NCBI RefSeq assembly: GCF_014202315.1 | Contig: NZ_JACHGN010000036.1 | Coordinates: forward strand, 23,037-87,036 | Source: Thermocatellispora tengchongensis | Lineage (GTDB): Bacteria > Actinomycetota > Actinomycetes > Streptosporangiales > Streptosporangiaceae | Direction: 5' to 3' | Length of the DNA: 64,000 nucleotides | Shown: one piece after another, positions 32,957 through 40,958 of the stretch | Position numbering within the stretch: position 1 is the stretch's first letter | Layout of the letters: each line of letters begins with the position of its first letter | Program-made: the position numbers and the translations under genes | The notes under the pieces: generated by a model | Seen by the model: the letters and a program-made list of their open reading frames with translations, nothing else | What the model was told of the DNA's origin: nothing | Database searches by the model: none

Positions 32957-34126
32957 CTACGCGTCGGCCAGGATGCGGCGGGCGATGATCTCGCGCTGGA
33001 TGTCGCTGGTGCCCTCGCCGATGGGCAGCAGTCCCGAGTCGCGCCAGTAGCGGTTGACCGGCGAGTCCACCGCGTACCCGTTGCCGCCGTGCAGGTACAG
33101 CGCCTCCCAGGCGACCTTGCGCGCCATCTCCGAGGCGAACAGCTTGGCCTCGCCCGCCTCCAGGTCGGCGCGTACGCCCTGCGACGCCTTGACCGCCGCG
33201 TTGTACGCCAGCGCGCGGGCGGCGTCGATCTGGGTCCGCATGTCGGCCAGCCGGAACCGCACCGCCTGGAACTCCGCGATCGGCCGGTCGAACTGCCGCC
33301 GCTGCCGTACGTAGTCCAGCGCCGCCTCGTACGCGCCGCGCGCCAGCCCGATGCACCGGAACGCGAATCCGATCCGGGCGATCTCGTAGCCGCCCATGAG
33401 CTGCCGGAACCCCTGGCCCTCCTCGCCGCCGACCAGGTTGGCGGCGGGCACCTCCAGCTCGTCGAAGTGCAGGGTGTAGGAGTACATGCCGTGGTACCCG
33501 GCCGTGGGAATGCGGGTCCCGGTCAGGCGGGGCGGGTCGAAGCCGCCGGCCGGCTTCTCCACGATCAGCGAGCTGATGCCGCCGTGCTTGTCCTCGCCGG
33601 TGCGGCACAGCGTGAAGATCAGGTCGGCCCGGTCGGCGAACGTGCACCACTGCTTGGTCCCGGTCACCCGGTAGACCTCGCCGCCGTCGATCCCCCTGGC
33701 CCGCACCGCCATGGTCTTGATGTTGGCGGCGTCGGACCCGGCGTCGGGCTCGGTCCCCGCCGAGGCGGTGAGCAGGCGGCCGGTCGCGATGCCCTCCAGA
33801 TACCGCGCCTTCTGCTCCTCGGTGCCGAAGCGGTTGAGGATGTGCCCGCAGCCGATGTTGCGCTGGATCAGGCTGCCCACGGACAGGCTGACCCGGGTGA
33901 GCTCCTCGGTCACCACGCCGAGGGCGACGATGTCGGACCCGAGGCCGCCGTACTCGGCGGGCAGCGTGACGCCGAACAGGCCGAGATCGGCCATCTTGGC
34001 CAGCAGGTCCTCGGGGATGGTCTCGTCCTGCAGATCCAGCCGGGCGGCGATGGGCGCGACCTCGTTCTCGGCGAACTCGCGGGTGGCCTTCCGCAGGGCG
34101 AGATGGTCGGGGCTGAGCACGGTCAT
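32957..34126 (-). CDS. Acyl-CoA dehydrogenase
   Basis: A 389-residue FAD enzyme of the acyl-CoA dehydrogenase family. Signatures include ASAGTEPDAGSDAANIKTMAVR (FAD/substrate loop), VTGTKQWCTFADRADL and QFDRPIAEFQAVRFRLADM. The C-terminal tail has LHGGNGYAVDSPVNRYWRDSGLLPIGEGTSDIQREII, where the glutamate in EGTSDIQ is the usual base position. It introduces the alpha-beta double bond that the MaoC hydratases next to it would hydrate. The start ATG overlaps the stop of the second MaoC gene. Confidence 0.93.
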   Translation of the reverse strand: MTVLSPDHLALRKATREFAENEVAPIAARLDLQDETIPEDLLAKMADLGLFGVTLPAEYGGLGSDIVALGVVTEELTRVSLSVGSLIQRNIGCGHILNRFGTEEQKARYLEGIATGRLLTASAGTEPDAGSDAANIKTMAVRARGIDGGEVYRVTGTKQWCTFADRADLIFTLCRTGEDKHGGISSLIVEKPAGGFDPPRLTGTRIPTAGYHGMYSYTLHFDELEVPAANLVGGEEGQGFRQLMGGYEIARIGFAFRCIGLARGAYEAALDYVRQRRQFDRPIAEFQAVRFRLADMRTQIDAARALAYNAAVKASQGVRADLEAGEAKLFASEMARKVAWEALYLHGGNGYAVDSPVNRYWRDSGLLPIGEGTSDIQREIIARRILADA

Positions 34127-34602
34127 CGTGACTCCTCGTGGTGGCGCAGGCGGGACAGGTTGCGGCGGCGGTACTCGCAGACCACCCGGCCGCGCTGGTC
34201 GTAACCGGTGGTGCGCCACTCGACGACGCCCCACCCCGGACGGGACTTCGACGTGCGCCGGTCCAGCACGACCGACCGGGCGCGGATGGTGTCGCCCGGG
34301 TGCGCCTCGGCGGGGAAGCACAGGTCGTCCAGGCCAAGGAAGGGCCCGCCGGCCTCGGACAGGTCCTCGACGGACAGCCCGAGCACGACGGCGTACACCA
34401 GCAGCGGGTTGATGACCACGTCCTCATGGCCGAGGCGGCGGGCGTACTCGGCGTCGAAGTACAGGGGGTTGAAGTTCATGGTGACGGTGCTGAACGCGAT
34501 CCCGTCCTGGGCCGTGAGCGTACGGCCCCAATGGTGGTCGAAGCGACGGCCGACCTCGAAGTCCTCGAAGTACAGCCCGCGCTCCCGGCGAACCGTGGCC
34601 AC
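34123..34602 (-). CDS. MaoC-like hydratase (second, first gene of the operon)
   Basis: A 159-residue MaoC-fold protein (GLYFEDFEVGRRFDHHWGRTLTAQDGIAFSTVTMNFNPLYFD) with Asp and Asn-Pro typical of the R-hydratase motif, and AHPGDTIRARSVVLDRRTSKSRP. It starts with GTG at 34602 behind GAGGAG. It heads the catabolic operon, just after a strong AAGTCTGA palindrome. Two MaoC proteins in one operon may work as a heterodimer or on successive intermediates. Confidence 0.87.
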   Translation of the reverse strand: MATVRRERGLYFEDFEVGRRFDHHWGRTLTAQDGIAFSTVTMNFNPLYFDAEYARRLGHEDVVINPLLVYAVVLGLSVEDLSEAGGPFLGLDDLCFPAEAHPGDTIRARSVVLDRRTSKSRPGWGVVEWRTTGYDQRGRVVCEYRRRNLSRLRHHEESR

Positions 34603-34629
34603 ATCGTCTCCTCGTCCGATGTCGGCGAA

Positions 34630-34648
34630 AAGTCTGACATTCAGACTT
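34630..34648. promoter_or_regulatory. Perfect AAGTCTGA palindrome before the catabolic operon
   Basis: AAGTCTGACATTCAGACTT is a perfect inverted repeat with 8-bp arms. On the minus strand TTGACA (34675-34680) and CATGAT (about 34650-34655) precede it, so it would lie at the transcription start. Related sites occur at 26237, 26335 and 34706. Confidence 0.65.
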
Positions 34649-34693
34649 CATCATGGCACTCGCCGTTCGCTCGCTGTCAACAGCCGTTCGGCC

Positions 34694-34723
34694 TTGACCG
34701 CGTGGAAGTCTGATATTTAGTCT
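34694..34723 (+). promoter_or_regulatory. Promoter and operator of the LLM oxidoreductase gene
   Basis: TTGACC and TAGTCT are 18 bp apart. AAGTCTGATATTTAGTCT, an imperfect copy of the operator at 34630, overlaps the spacer and -10. The layout equals that of the BASS gene promoter. Confidence 0.6.
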
Positions 34724-34766
34724 GAGCGCCCGGCCGACCCTGGCCGCCGCACACCTGGGAGATCAC

Positions 34767-35627
34767 GTGAAGCTCGGTAAGGTCGGCATCTGGAGCCACT
34801 ACCTGCGGGTCACCGGGCCGGGGGACCGCGGCGAGATCGAGGACGCCGTCGCGGAACTCGACGAACTCGGCTACTCCGCCCTCTGGCTGCCCGGCCACGC
34901 CGCCGCCGACGACTTCGTCAACGCCGGGGCGGCGCTGTCGGCGAGCACCCGGCTGACGGTGGCCACCGGAATCCTCAACATCTGGCTGCACGAGCCCGCG
35001 GCCACCGCCGCGGGGTTCGCCGACCTGGAGGCCCGCCATCCGGGCCGCTTCCTGCTGGGACTGGGGGTCAGCCACGCCGAGCACGTCGCCGACCGGGGCT
35101 ACCTGCGCCCGTACAGCGCCATGCGTCGATACCTGGAGGAACTGGACCCGGCGGTGCCGCGGGAGCGCCGGGTGCTGGCCGCGCTGGGGCCGCGCATGCT
35201 CCGGCTCGCCGCCGAGCGCGCGGCCGGCTGCCATCCGTTCCTGGTCAGCGTCGAGCACACCCGGCGCGCCCGGGAGGTCCTGGGCGAGGGGCCGCTGCTG
35301 GCCCCCGAGGTCAAGGTGGTCCTCGACCCCGATCGGGACGCCGCCCGCGCGGTCGCCCGCCGCCACCTGAGCCGGTTCCTCGACCGGCCGAACTACGTCA
35401 ACAACCTGCTGCGCCTGGGGTTCACCGAGGACGATCTGCGTGACGGCGGCAGCGACCGGCTGATCGAGGCCACCTTCGCCTGCGGCGACGTCCAGGCCGC
35501 GGTGGCACGGGCACGGGAGCACCTGGCCGTCGGCGCCGACCACGTGGCCCTGCACGTCGCGGCCGGCGACCTGCGCGGCCCGATGCCCCGCGAGCAGTGG
35601 CGCCTGCTGGCCAAGGCGCTGCTGTGA
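34767..35627 (+). CDS. LLM-class F420-dependent oxidoreductase
   Basis: A 286-residue luciferase-like (LLM) protein with the TIM-barrel start GKVGIWSHYL...EDAVAELDELGYSALWLPGH and the ATGILNIW / HPGRFLLGLGVSHAEHV segments that mark F420-binding members. It is shorter than two-domain family members. It begins at GTG with GGGAG. It is divergent from, and shares an operator region with, the acyl-CoA operon, so it is likely part of the same pathway, perhaps oxidising an early intermediate. Confidence 0.85.
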   Translation: MKLGKVGIWSHYLRVTGPGDRGEIEDAVAELDELGYSALWLPGHAAADDFVNAGAALSASTRLTVATGILNIWLHEPAATAAGFADLEARHPGRFLLGLGVSHAEHVADRGYLRPYSAMRRYLEELDPAVPRERRVLAALGPRMLRLAAERAAGCHPFLVSVEHTRRAREVLGEGPLLAPEVKVVLDPDRDAARAVARRHLSRFLDRPNYVNNLLRLGFTEDDLRDGGSDRLIEATFACGDVQAAVARAREHLAVGADHVALHVAAGDLRGPMPREQWRLLAKALL

Positions 35628-35667
35628 ACGCCACTGTGAAAGCGCCGCGCTGAACCCGGACTGATCG

Positions 35668-36351
35668 TCACATCCCGCCGGGGTGCTCGATCGACTGCAG
35701 GAGGGCGTCGGGCACCACCAGGTCGGCCCGGGGTTTGGTGGCGGCGATGAGCGCGGCGTTGCGCTGGTCCACCTCCTCCACCCAGCTCACCGCGAGCTCC
35801 TGCGGCTTGCCGAACCGGACGTGCCGTCTGATCAGGCGCTGGAGGCGCTCGGCCGGGTCCAGCTCGCAGTACCAGACCTCGTCCAGCCAGGGCCGCACCC
35901 GGGCCCAGTCGCCCTCGTCGAGCAGGATGTAGTTGCCCTCGGTGATGATCAGGCGCGCGGCCCGGGGCACCGGGATGCTGCCCGCGATCGGCTGCTCCAG
36001 GTCGCGCTCGAACCCCGGCGCGTAGACCATCTCCTCCTCGTCCTCGCGCAGGCGGCGCAGCAGGGCGGCGTAGCCGGCGGCGTCGAAGGTGTCGGGGGCG
36101 CCCTTGCGGTCGCGCCGGCCGAGCCGGTCCAGCTCGACGTCCGCCAGATGGAAGCCGTCCATCGGGACGTACGCCACCCACTCGGCCGTGCGTCCGGGCG
36201 GCGGCGCCTGGCGGAGCAGCCGGGTGAGCGTCACCGCGAGCGTGCTCTTGCCCGATCCGGGGCTGCCGGTGATGCCCAGCAGGGCCCGGCGCCCGCCCTC
36301 GGCGAGAGCGCGGGCGCGGGCCAGCAGGTCGTCCAGGCTCTCGACGGTCAT
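35668..36351 (-). CDS. P-loop nucleoside/carbohydrate kinase
   Basis: A 227-residue kinase of the uridine kinase/PRK fold. The Walker A is GITGSPGSGKST at residues ~27-38, MDGFHLADVELDRLGRRDRKGAPDTFDAAG follows as the substrate-binding stretch, and LIITEGNYILLDEGDW is the Walker B region. Similar proteins are annotated as nucleoside/nucleotide kinase, fructose kinase-like or pantothenate kinase-like. The actual substrate is not decided by the sequence. It stands alone. Confidence 0.83.
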   Translation of the reverse strand: MTVESLDDLLARARALAEGGRRALLGITGSPGSGKSTLAVTLTRLLRQAPPPGRTAEWVAYVPMDGFHLADVELDRLGRRDRKGAPDTFDAAGYAALLRRLREDEEEMVYAPGFERDLEQPIAGSIPVPRAARLIITEGNYILLDEGDWARVRPWLDEVWYCELDPAERLQRLIRRHVRFGKPQELAVSWVEEVDQRNAALIAATKPRADLVVPDALLQSIEHPGGM

Positions 36352-36429
36352 CGGCCGCTGCGAAGGTGGGACTGATATCGCTCGATGCTCACATCCTAGG
36401 ACGGGTACGGCGGCTCACCGACCGCGCGG

Positions 36430-37581
36430 TCAGCAGTTGGTCAGGGTGGGGAGGTTGCGCATCCGGTTGTCCAGCCACTGGACGGCGAGGGGAGCGCCCG
36501 CCACCGCGCCGAGCACGTGGCTGGGGGCGGGAAGGGACGTCCACAGCACCTTCGCGCCCCGGGCGCACCAGTCGGCGCGCAGCGTGCGTCCGACCGAGAG
36601 CGGGATGATCTCGTCGCCGTCGGCGTGGTAGAGGAACACCGGCACCTTGGGCGCGACGGCGCCGGCGCGGGTCTCGGCGAGCCGGGCCTGCCAGGCGGGC
36701 AGGGCGAGCACGTCGGCGGTGGTCAGGTCGGCCAGCCTGCGCCCCGCCAGCGCCCGCTTGATGTCCTCCAGGCAGTCGTCCTTGGCGGCGTCCAGCAGGG
36801 TCCGGCCCTCGGGGGTCAGGTAGCCGGCCAGGTTCAGCTCGGGGTAGGCCGCGTCCAGGCCCACGCCGGCCGCCGCGGCGAGGCCGAAGTCGGCGGTGCC
36901 GTCCAGGTTCTCGGCCACCCGGCGCAGGTCGGCGGGCACACCGCCCGCCGCGACGCCGCGTATCCGCAGCTCGGGGGCGTACGTGGGGGCGAGCTGCGCC
37001 GCCCACGCGGCCGACGCGCCGCCCTGCGAGTAGCCGACGATCCCGACCGGGGCCGACGCCGACAGGCCCGCGCCCGGCACCCGTGCCGCGGCCCGGATCG
37101 AGTCCAGCACGGCGTGCCCCTGCGAGATCCCGGCCATGTAGGTGTGCGTGCCGGGTGTGCCCAGCCCCTCGTAGTCGGTCACCGCGACCGCCCAGCCGCG
37201 CGCGAGCAGCAAGCTGATCAGGGCCAGCTCGGCGTCCGTGCCCCGCTGCATCTGGTGGGACGGAGCGCACTGGTCGCCCAGGCCGTGCGTGCCGATCGCG
37301 TACGCGATGATCGGACGGGTGCCGTGATGGCTCCCCTTCGGCACCAGGAGCAGGCCGGAGACCTGGTTCGCGGCGCCGGTGGCCGAGGTGGATCGGTAGA
37401 GGATCTTCCAGGCGTCGACCGGGACCTCAAGCAGCCGTCCCGGCGCCAGGTAGACGCTGACCGGTTGTGCCGTCAGCACGTCCCCCGAGGTCGCCGCGCC
37501 GGCCGGCTGCGCGCCCGCGCCGAACACGGACAGGATCACGATCGCAAAGGTGGCAACGCTCACGCGCACCCGTAAGCCCAT
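36430..37581 (-). CDS. Secreted lipase (LIP-family alpha/beta hydrolase)
   Basis: A 383-residue exported enzyme. The signal peptide (VRVSVATFAIVILSVFGAGAQPAGAA) is followed by an alpha/beta hydrolase of the secretory lipase family. The nucleophile elbow is GYSQGG, the acid is in YHADGDEIIPL and the histidine is in APSHVLGAV. Cysteines (DQCAPS, KDDCLED, ADWCARG, LTNC) suggest disulfides. It probably hydrolyses external lipids. The TTAC-n-GTAA palindrome upstream could bind a TetR protein such as the one encoded next. Confidence 0.88.
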   Translation of the reverse strand: MGLRVRVSVATFAIVILSVFGAGAQPAGAATSGDVLTAQPVSVYLAPGRLLEVPVDAWKILYRSTSATGAANQVSGLLLVPKGSHHGTRPIIAYAIGTHGLGDQCAPSHQMQRGTDAELALISLLLARGWAVAVTDYEGLGTPGTHTYMAGISQGHAVLDSIRAAARVPGAGLSASAPVGIVGYSQGGASAAWAAQLAPTYAPELRIRGVAAGGVPADLRRVAENLDGTADFGLAAAAGVGLDAAYPELNLAGYLTPEGRTLLDAAKDDCLEDIKRALAGRRLADLTTADVLALPAWQARLAETRAGAVAPKVPVFLYHADGDEIIPLSVGRTLRADWCARGAKVLWTSLPAPSHVLGAVAGAPLAVQWLDNRMRNLPTLTNC

Positions 37582-37638
37582 GTGGCCGCCCTCCGGTGAA
37601 GTGTCGGGAGAGATGAGGACGGCGCCGTGAGCCGATGT

Positions 37639-37652
37639 TTACTCGCGGGTAA
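37639..37652. promoter_or_regulatory. Possible TetR operator upstream of the lipase gene
   Basis: TTACTCGCGGGTAA is a near-palindrome about 60 bases before the lipase start. GGTAAGAGCGTTACC (37674-37688) is a second symmetrical word overlapping the TetR stop codon. They resemble TetR sites. Confidence 0.4.
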
Positions 37653-37683
37653 CCGCGTGTCAAGCGCCCAAGTGGTAAGAGCG

Positions 37684-38310
37684 TTACCGCTCCTCGGCGC
37701 CCTGCAGCGGGTCGAAGCGGCGGATGATGCCGATGGCGGCGTCCATGACCTCCCGCGCCTCCTCCTCGGTCTCGCACGTGGCGACCTCGCGGCCCGCCTC
37801 GCCGATCACCGTGGTCAGCACGGCGACGGTCAGCCGGTCCAGCGGCTGGTCCCCCATGCCGAGCAGGACCGCGTTCTGCCGCACCCACTCGCGCCCGCGG
37901 GTGCGCCGCATCAGCTCGAAGCCGGGCGGGCCGTCGCCGTCCATGAACAGCCGGACCAGGTCGCGCCGCTCCCACGACCCCTCCAGGAACGCGCGGGCGC
38001 CGGCGATGAACAGCTCGACCGGCGAGGTCACGCCCTCCTGCTTGGCCTTGGCCACCGAGGACGCCGCCGCCTGCTCCTGCGCCACCTGGTGCTCCTCCCA
38101 CAGGGTGAGGAACAGCTCGGTCTTGCCGCCGAAGTGGTGGTACAGGCTGCCGACGCTCGACCCGGCCCGCTCGACCACGTCGGCCACGCTCGCCTCGGCG
38201 AACCCGTGCTCGACGAACACCTCGCGGGCGGCCCGGAGCATGCCGGTGCGCGTCTGGGCGGTGCGGCTCCACTCCCAGGAGCCGCTTCTGCCGCCGGGAT
38301 TGCGTGCCAT
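37684..38310 (-). CDS. TetR-family regulator
   Basis: A 208-residue TetR protein. The helix-turn-helix is TRTGMLRAAREVFVEHGFAEASVADVVERAGSSVGSLYHHFGGKTELF with the typical LYHHFGGK. The ligand domain is unassigned. The ATG at 38310 has GGAAGGA; an in-frame ATG further upstream would add 23 basic residues. It lies between a VOC protein and a lipase and may regulate either. Confidence 0.88.
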   Translation of the reverse strand: MARNPGGRSGSWEWSRTAQTRTGMLRAAREVFVEHGFAEASVADVVERAGSSVGSLYHHFGGKTELFLTLWEEHQVAQEQAAASSVAKAKQEGVTSPVELFIAGARAFLEGSWERRDLVRLFMDGDGPPGFELMRRTRGREWVRQNAVLLGMGDQPLDRLTVAVLTTVIGEAGREVATCETEEEAREVMDAAIGIIRRFDPLQGAEER

Positions 38311-38397
38311 GGGCGTCCTTCCGGGTGCTCTCGGCAGGGTGTCTGTCGCTTTCTCGGCCGGATGTTTCCTCGGCGGCATCAGCGTACGCGGTTCGCG

Positions 38398-38910
38398 CTA
38401 CGGGCTCGGTACGCCGTTGCCGCGCCGCCCGTGCCCCGCCAGCAGGTCCTCCAGCGACGGCGCCGGATCGGGATGCGGGTAGCCCCGCTGCGCGAGCTGG
38501 ATCAGCACCCCGTGCGCCTCCTTGGGGTGCAGGAACACCTCCCGCCAGCGCGGATCGCCCAGGTTCAGCCCGTGCAGCCGATACCCGCGCGCCCGCAGCG
38601 CCGCCACGGCGGCGTCGATGTCGGGCACGTGGAAGTTCAGATGGTGCACCCCGCCCCGCCCCCGCGTGAGCTCGAAGAACGAGTCGAAGAAGGTCGATCC
38701 GGCCAGGGGCTCCATCAGCTCGACCTTGTTACCCCCGGGATACTCCAGCTGCAACGTGCGGTAGCCGCTGCGCGTGTTGTCGCCCCCGCCCAGGTACGTC
38801 CCGCCGAGCAGGTCCCGGTAGATCGGCAGCAGATCCCTGATCCGCGGCGCCGCCACGGCCGTATGGTCGAAGACCGCGCCGATCGCCTCCAGCTCCGAAG
38901 CTGATTCCAC
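38398..38910 (-). CDS. VOC-family protein, methylmalonyl-CoA-epimerase-like
   Basis: A 170-residue glyoxalase/VOC-fold protein with FDHTAVAAPRIRDLLPIYRDLLGGTYLGGG, LEYPGGNKVELMEPL and GGVHHLNFHVPDIDAAV. His, His and Glu positions for the metal are in line with methylmalonyl-CoA epimerase. Nearby genes do not fix a substrate. It starts at GTG. Confidence 0.8.
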   Translation of the reverse strand: MESASELEAIGAVFDHTAVAAPRIRDLLPIYRDLLGGTYLGGGDNTRSGYRTLQLEYPGGNKVELMEPLAGSTFFDSFFELTRGRGGVHHLNFHVPDIDAAVAALRARGYRLHGLNLGDPRWREVFLHPKEAHGVLIQLAQRGYPHPDPAPSLEDLLAGHGRRGNGVPSP

Positions 38911-38945
38911 GTGCGGGGCTCCTCTCGCTCGGATCGCAGCAAATC

Positions 38946-38962
38946 CTAGAATACCGTTCTAG
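38946..38962. promoter_or_regulatory. CTAGAA palindrome upstream of the VOC gene
   Basis: CTAGAATACCGTTCTAG has 6-bp arms and a 5-bp centre and overlaps a TATTCT -10-like word on the minus strand, 36 bases before the VOC start. The nearby TetR protein is a candidate ligand. Confidence 0.5.
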
Positions 38963-38998
38963 TCGCCCCGATCCCACCCGGCCCCCCACGATCGGGCC

Positions 38999-39290
38999 AT
39001 GCCCGTGCACGAGACCGTGGCCCCACTGCTGGACCGCTTCCTCCGCGAGGCCCGCGAAGCCGTACCCCTGACCGCCATGTGGGTGCACGGATCGCTCGCC
39101 CTCGGCGACTACCGGCCCGGCCGCAGCGACCTCGACCTGATCGCCGTCCCCGAGACCGAACCGGACGAGCCGGCCTGCTCACCCTCGCCCGCGCCGCCGT
39201 CACCCTGCGCGGCGGCGGCCTGATCGCCAAGCGCGAGGCGTTCGCCGTACTGGCCGAGCTGGGCGCCCCCGAGTATGATCTCGGCCGTTG
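38999..39290 (+). pseudogene. Broken nucleotidyltransferase (AadA-like) remnant
   Basis: The frame from the ATG at 38999 encodes the nucleotidyltransferase core TAMWVHGSLALGDYRPGRSDLDLIAVPETEPDEPA, with the G-S and D-x-D metal motif. Homology then continues in another frame as GLLTLARAAVTLRGGGLIAKREAFAVLAELGAPEY, resembling the C-terminal part of AadA-like adenylyltransferases. The middle of the domain is missing. A deletion with frameshift has left a non-functional gene. Confidence 0.6.
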
Positions 39291-39360
39291 CGCGGCCGGG
39301 AGAGACCCCGCGGGGCCACGATCCCCCCGACCTGCCGCGCCTGGACTCGGCGCGCGGCGA

Positions 39361-40239
39361 TCAGCGCAGCAGAGCGCGGACCTCCGCCAGTAGGTCGCAC
39401 TGCTCGCGCCAGTCGCCTCCCGCGAATCCGAGCACCACGCATCGGGCCCCCGCCTCCCGATACGCCGCCAGCCGTTCGGCCGCCTCCTGGGGGGTGCCGG
39501 TGATCGGGAGGGTCAGGGCCCGCTCGTGCGCCATGCCGTATGAGCCGCCGATCGCCGCCGCGATCTCCTCACGGCCCGGGGCGGCCTTGCCCAGAGCGCC
39601 CGTGGCGCCGATGGTGATGGCGGGTGCCGGGCGGCCGTAGCCGTCGGCCAGTTCGGCGAGCGTGGCCGCGCCCGACGCCAGCTCGCCGGGCGGGATCAGC
39701 GAGGGGAACCAGCCGTCGCCGAAGCGGGCCGCGCGCCGGATCGCGGGCGGGGAGGCGTTGCCCACCCAGATCGGCGGCACCGGCACGGCCGGGGCCAGGG
39801 TCACCACGGGGCGGCCCGGCTCGTCGGCCAGCCGCACCGCCTCGCCCGCCAGCAGCCGGGGCAGCAGCTCCAGCGCGGTGTCCGTACGCCGTCCGCGCTG
39901 CTTGTACGGCACGCCCGCCGCCGCCCACTGCTCCTCGCCGCCCCCGGACCCGACGCCGAGCACCAGCCGCCCGCCCGAGACGTACTGCAGGCTCGCCACC
40001 TGTTTGGCCGCCCACGCCACCGGGCGGATCGCGGGGACGAACACGCTCGCCCCGATCGTCACCCGCTCGGTGACCGCCGCCGCGGTGGCGAGGCCCACCG
40101 TGATGTCGAGCGTCGGCGCGCCCGTGGCCAGGTGGTCGCCCAGCCACACGCCGTCCAGCCCGGCCTGCTCCGCGTGCCTCGCCGCGACCCGCACGTCCAG
40201 GCCGGACGCGACGCCCGGCAGGATCACCCCGATCTCCAC
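39361..40239 (-). CDS. LLM-class flavin-dependent oxidoreductase
   Basis: A 292-residue luciferase-like TIM-barrel oxidoreductase. It has EIGVILPGV...HAEQAGLDGVWLGDHLATGAPTLDITVGLATAAAVTERVTIGASVFVPAIRP, GGRLVLGVGSGGGEEQW and PPIWVGNASPPAIRRAARFGDGWFPS, the F420-binding pattern. The GTG at 40239 follows a GAGGAGG-type site. It stands alone, so its role is unknown. Confidence 0.9.
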   Translation of the reverse strand: MEIGVILPGVASGLDVRVAARHAEQAGLDGVWLGDHLATGAPTLDITVGLATAAAVTERVTIGASVFVPAIRPVAWAAKQVASLQYVSGGRLVLGVGSGGGEEQWAAAGVPYKQRGRRTDTALELLPRLLAGEAVRLADEPGRPVVTLAPAVPVPPIWVGNASPPAIRRAARFGDGWFPSLIPPGELASGAATLAELADGYGRPAPAITIGATGALGKAAPGREEIAAAIGGSYGMAHERALTLPITGTPQEAAERLAAYREAGARCVVLGFAGGDWREQCDLLAEVRALLR

Positions 40240-40342
40240 GACCCCTCCTCTTCTCCGAGGATGCAACCTCAAGTGGGCTAGAGGTCAAGTGACGGGAGTG
40301 AAAGGCGTTGAACCGGCGGCACCGCCGCGCCGTACCTTGTAA

Positions 40343-40813
40343 GTGTTGACATATACGCGCGAGTCCAGAGTCGCCAGCCGCGTCCAGGCGACCGCCGTCC
40401 TTGGTCTCACCATGGTTTTCGCGGTCGCGTGTAGTGCGGGGAACACGGGGGGCGAGCAGCCCGCCCAGCCCGCGGCCGGCAACGTCGCCGCCGCCGAGAC
40501 GGGGCCGCCGCCCACCGTCGAAGAGCTCGCCGCCAAGCTCGACTGCAAGCCCGAGATCCAGGTGGACTCGGCGGAAATGCGCACCGGATACTGCGACAAC
40601 TCCATCGGCAAGTTCTTCCTGTCCACCTTCGCCACCCAGAAGGGCAAGGACGACTGGATGGACACCGCCCCCGAGTACAGCCCGCACCTGGTCGGGAACC
40701 TGTGGACGGCCCTCGCCACCCGCGAGGTGCTCGACAGGCTCAAAACCAAGATCGGCGGAGAGCTCCATCTCTCCGACCACCGCGTGTCGATGACGCCGGC
40801 CCCGCCCGGCTGA
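40343..40813 (+). CDS. Small lipoprotein of unknown function
   Basis: A 156-residue putative lipoprotein. A membrane signal (VQATAVLGLTMVFAVACSAGNTGG) ends in a lipobox-like AVAC. The mature part is Pro/Ala-rich then a compact domain (VEELAAKLDCKPEIQVDSAEMRTGYCDNSIGKFFLSTF) with two cysteines that may pair. No family is recognised. It starts at GTG with little leader. Confidence 0.6.
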   Translation: MLTYTRESRVASRVQATAVLGLTMVFAVACSAGNTGGEQPAQPAAGNVAAAETGPPPTVEELAAKLDCKPEIQVDSAEMRTGYCDNSIGKFFLSTFATQKGKDDWMDTAPEYSPHLVGNLWTALATREVLDRLKTKIGGELHLSDHRVSMTPAPPG

Positions 40814-40915
40814 GCGAGGTGATGCCCTTTCCTCGAATCCCCCTGCCGAATCGGCGGAAGATCACAACAGGAAACGGACGCGGACTTCCACCACTTCCGT
40901 CGTCTCCATGATCAT

Positions 40916-40954
40916 GCGGTGGCCTCCGGTGCGCGCGGCGCCGGGGGCCACCGC
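40916..40954. terminator. Bidirectional terminator between lipoprotein and SDR genes
   Basis: A 9-bp stem GCGGTGGCC / GGCCACCGC separates the two convergent genes. Confidence 0.6.
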
Positions 40955-40958
40955 GCCG

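Noticed and set aside
40346..40351. TTGACA as the -35 of the lipoprotein gene
   Set aside because: It lies inside the coding frame just after the GTG start and has no fitting -10 downstream.
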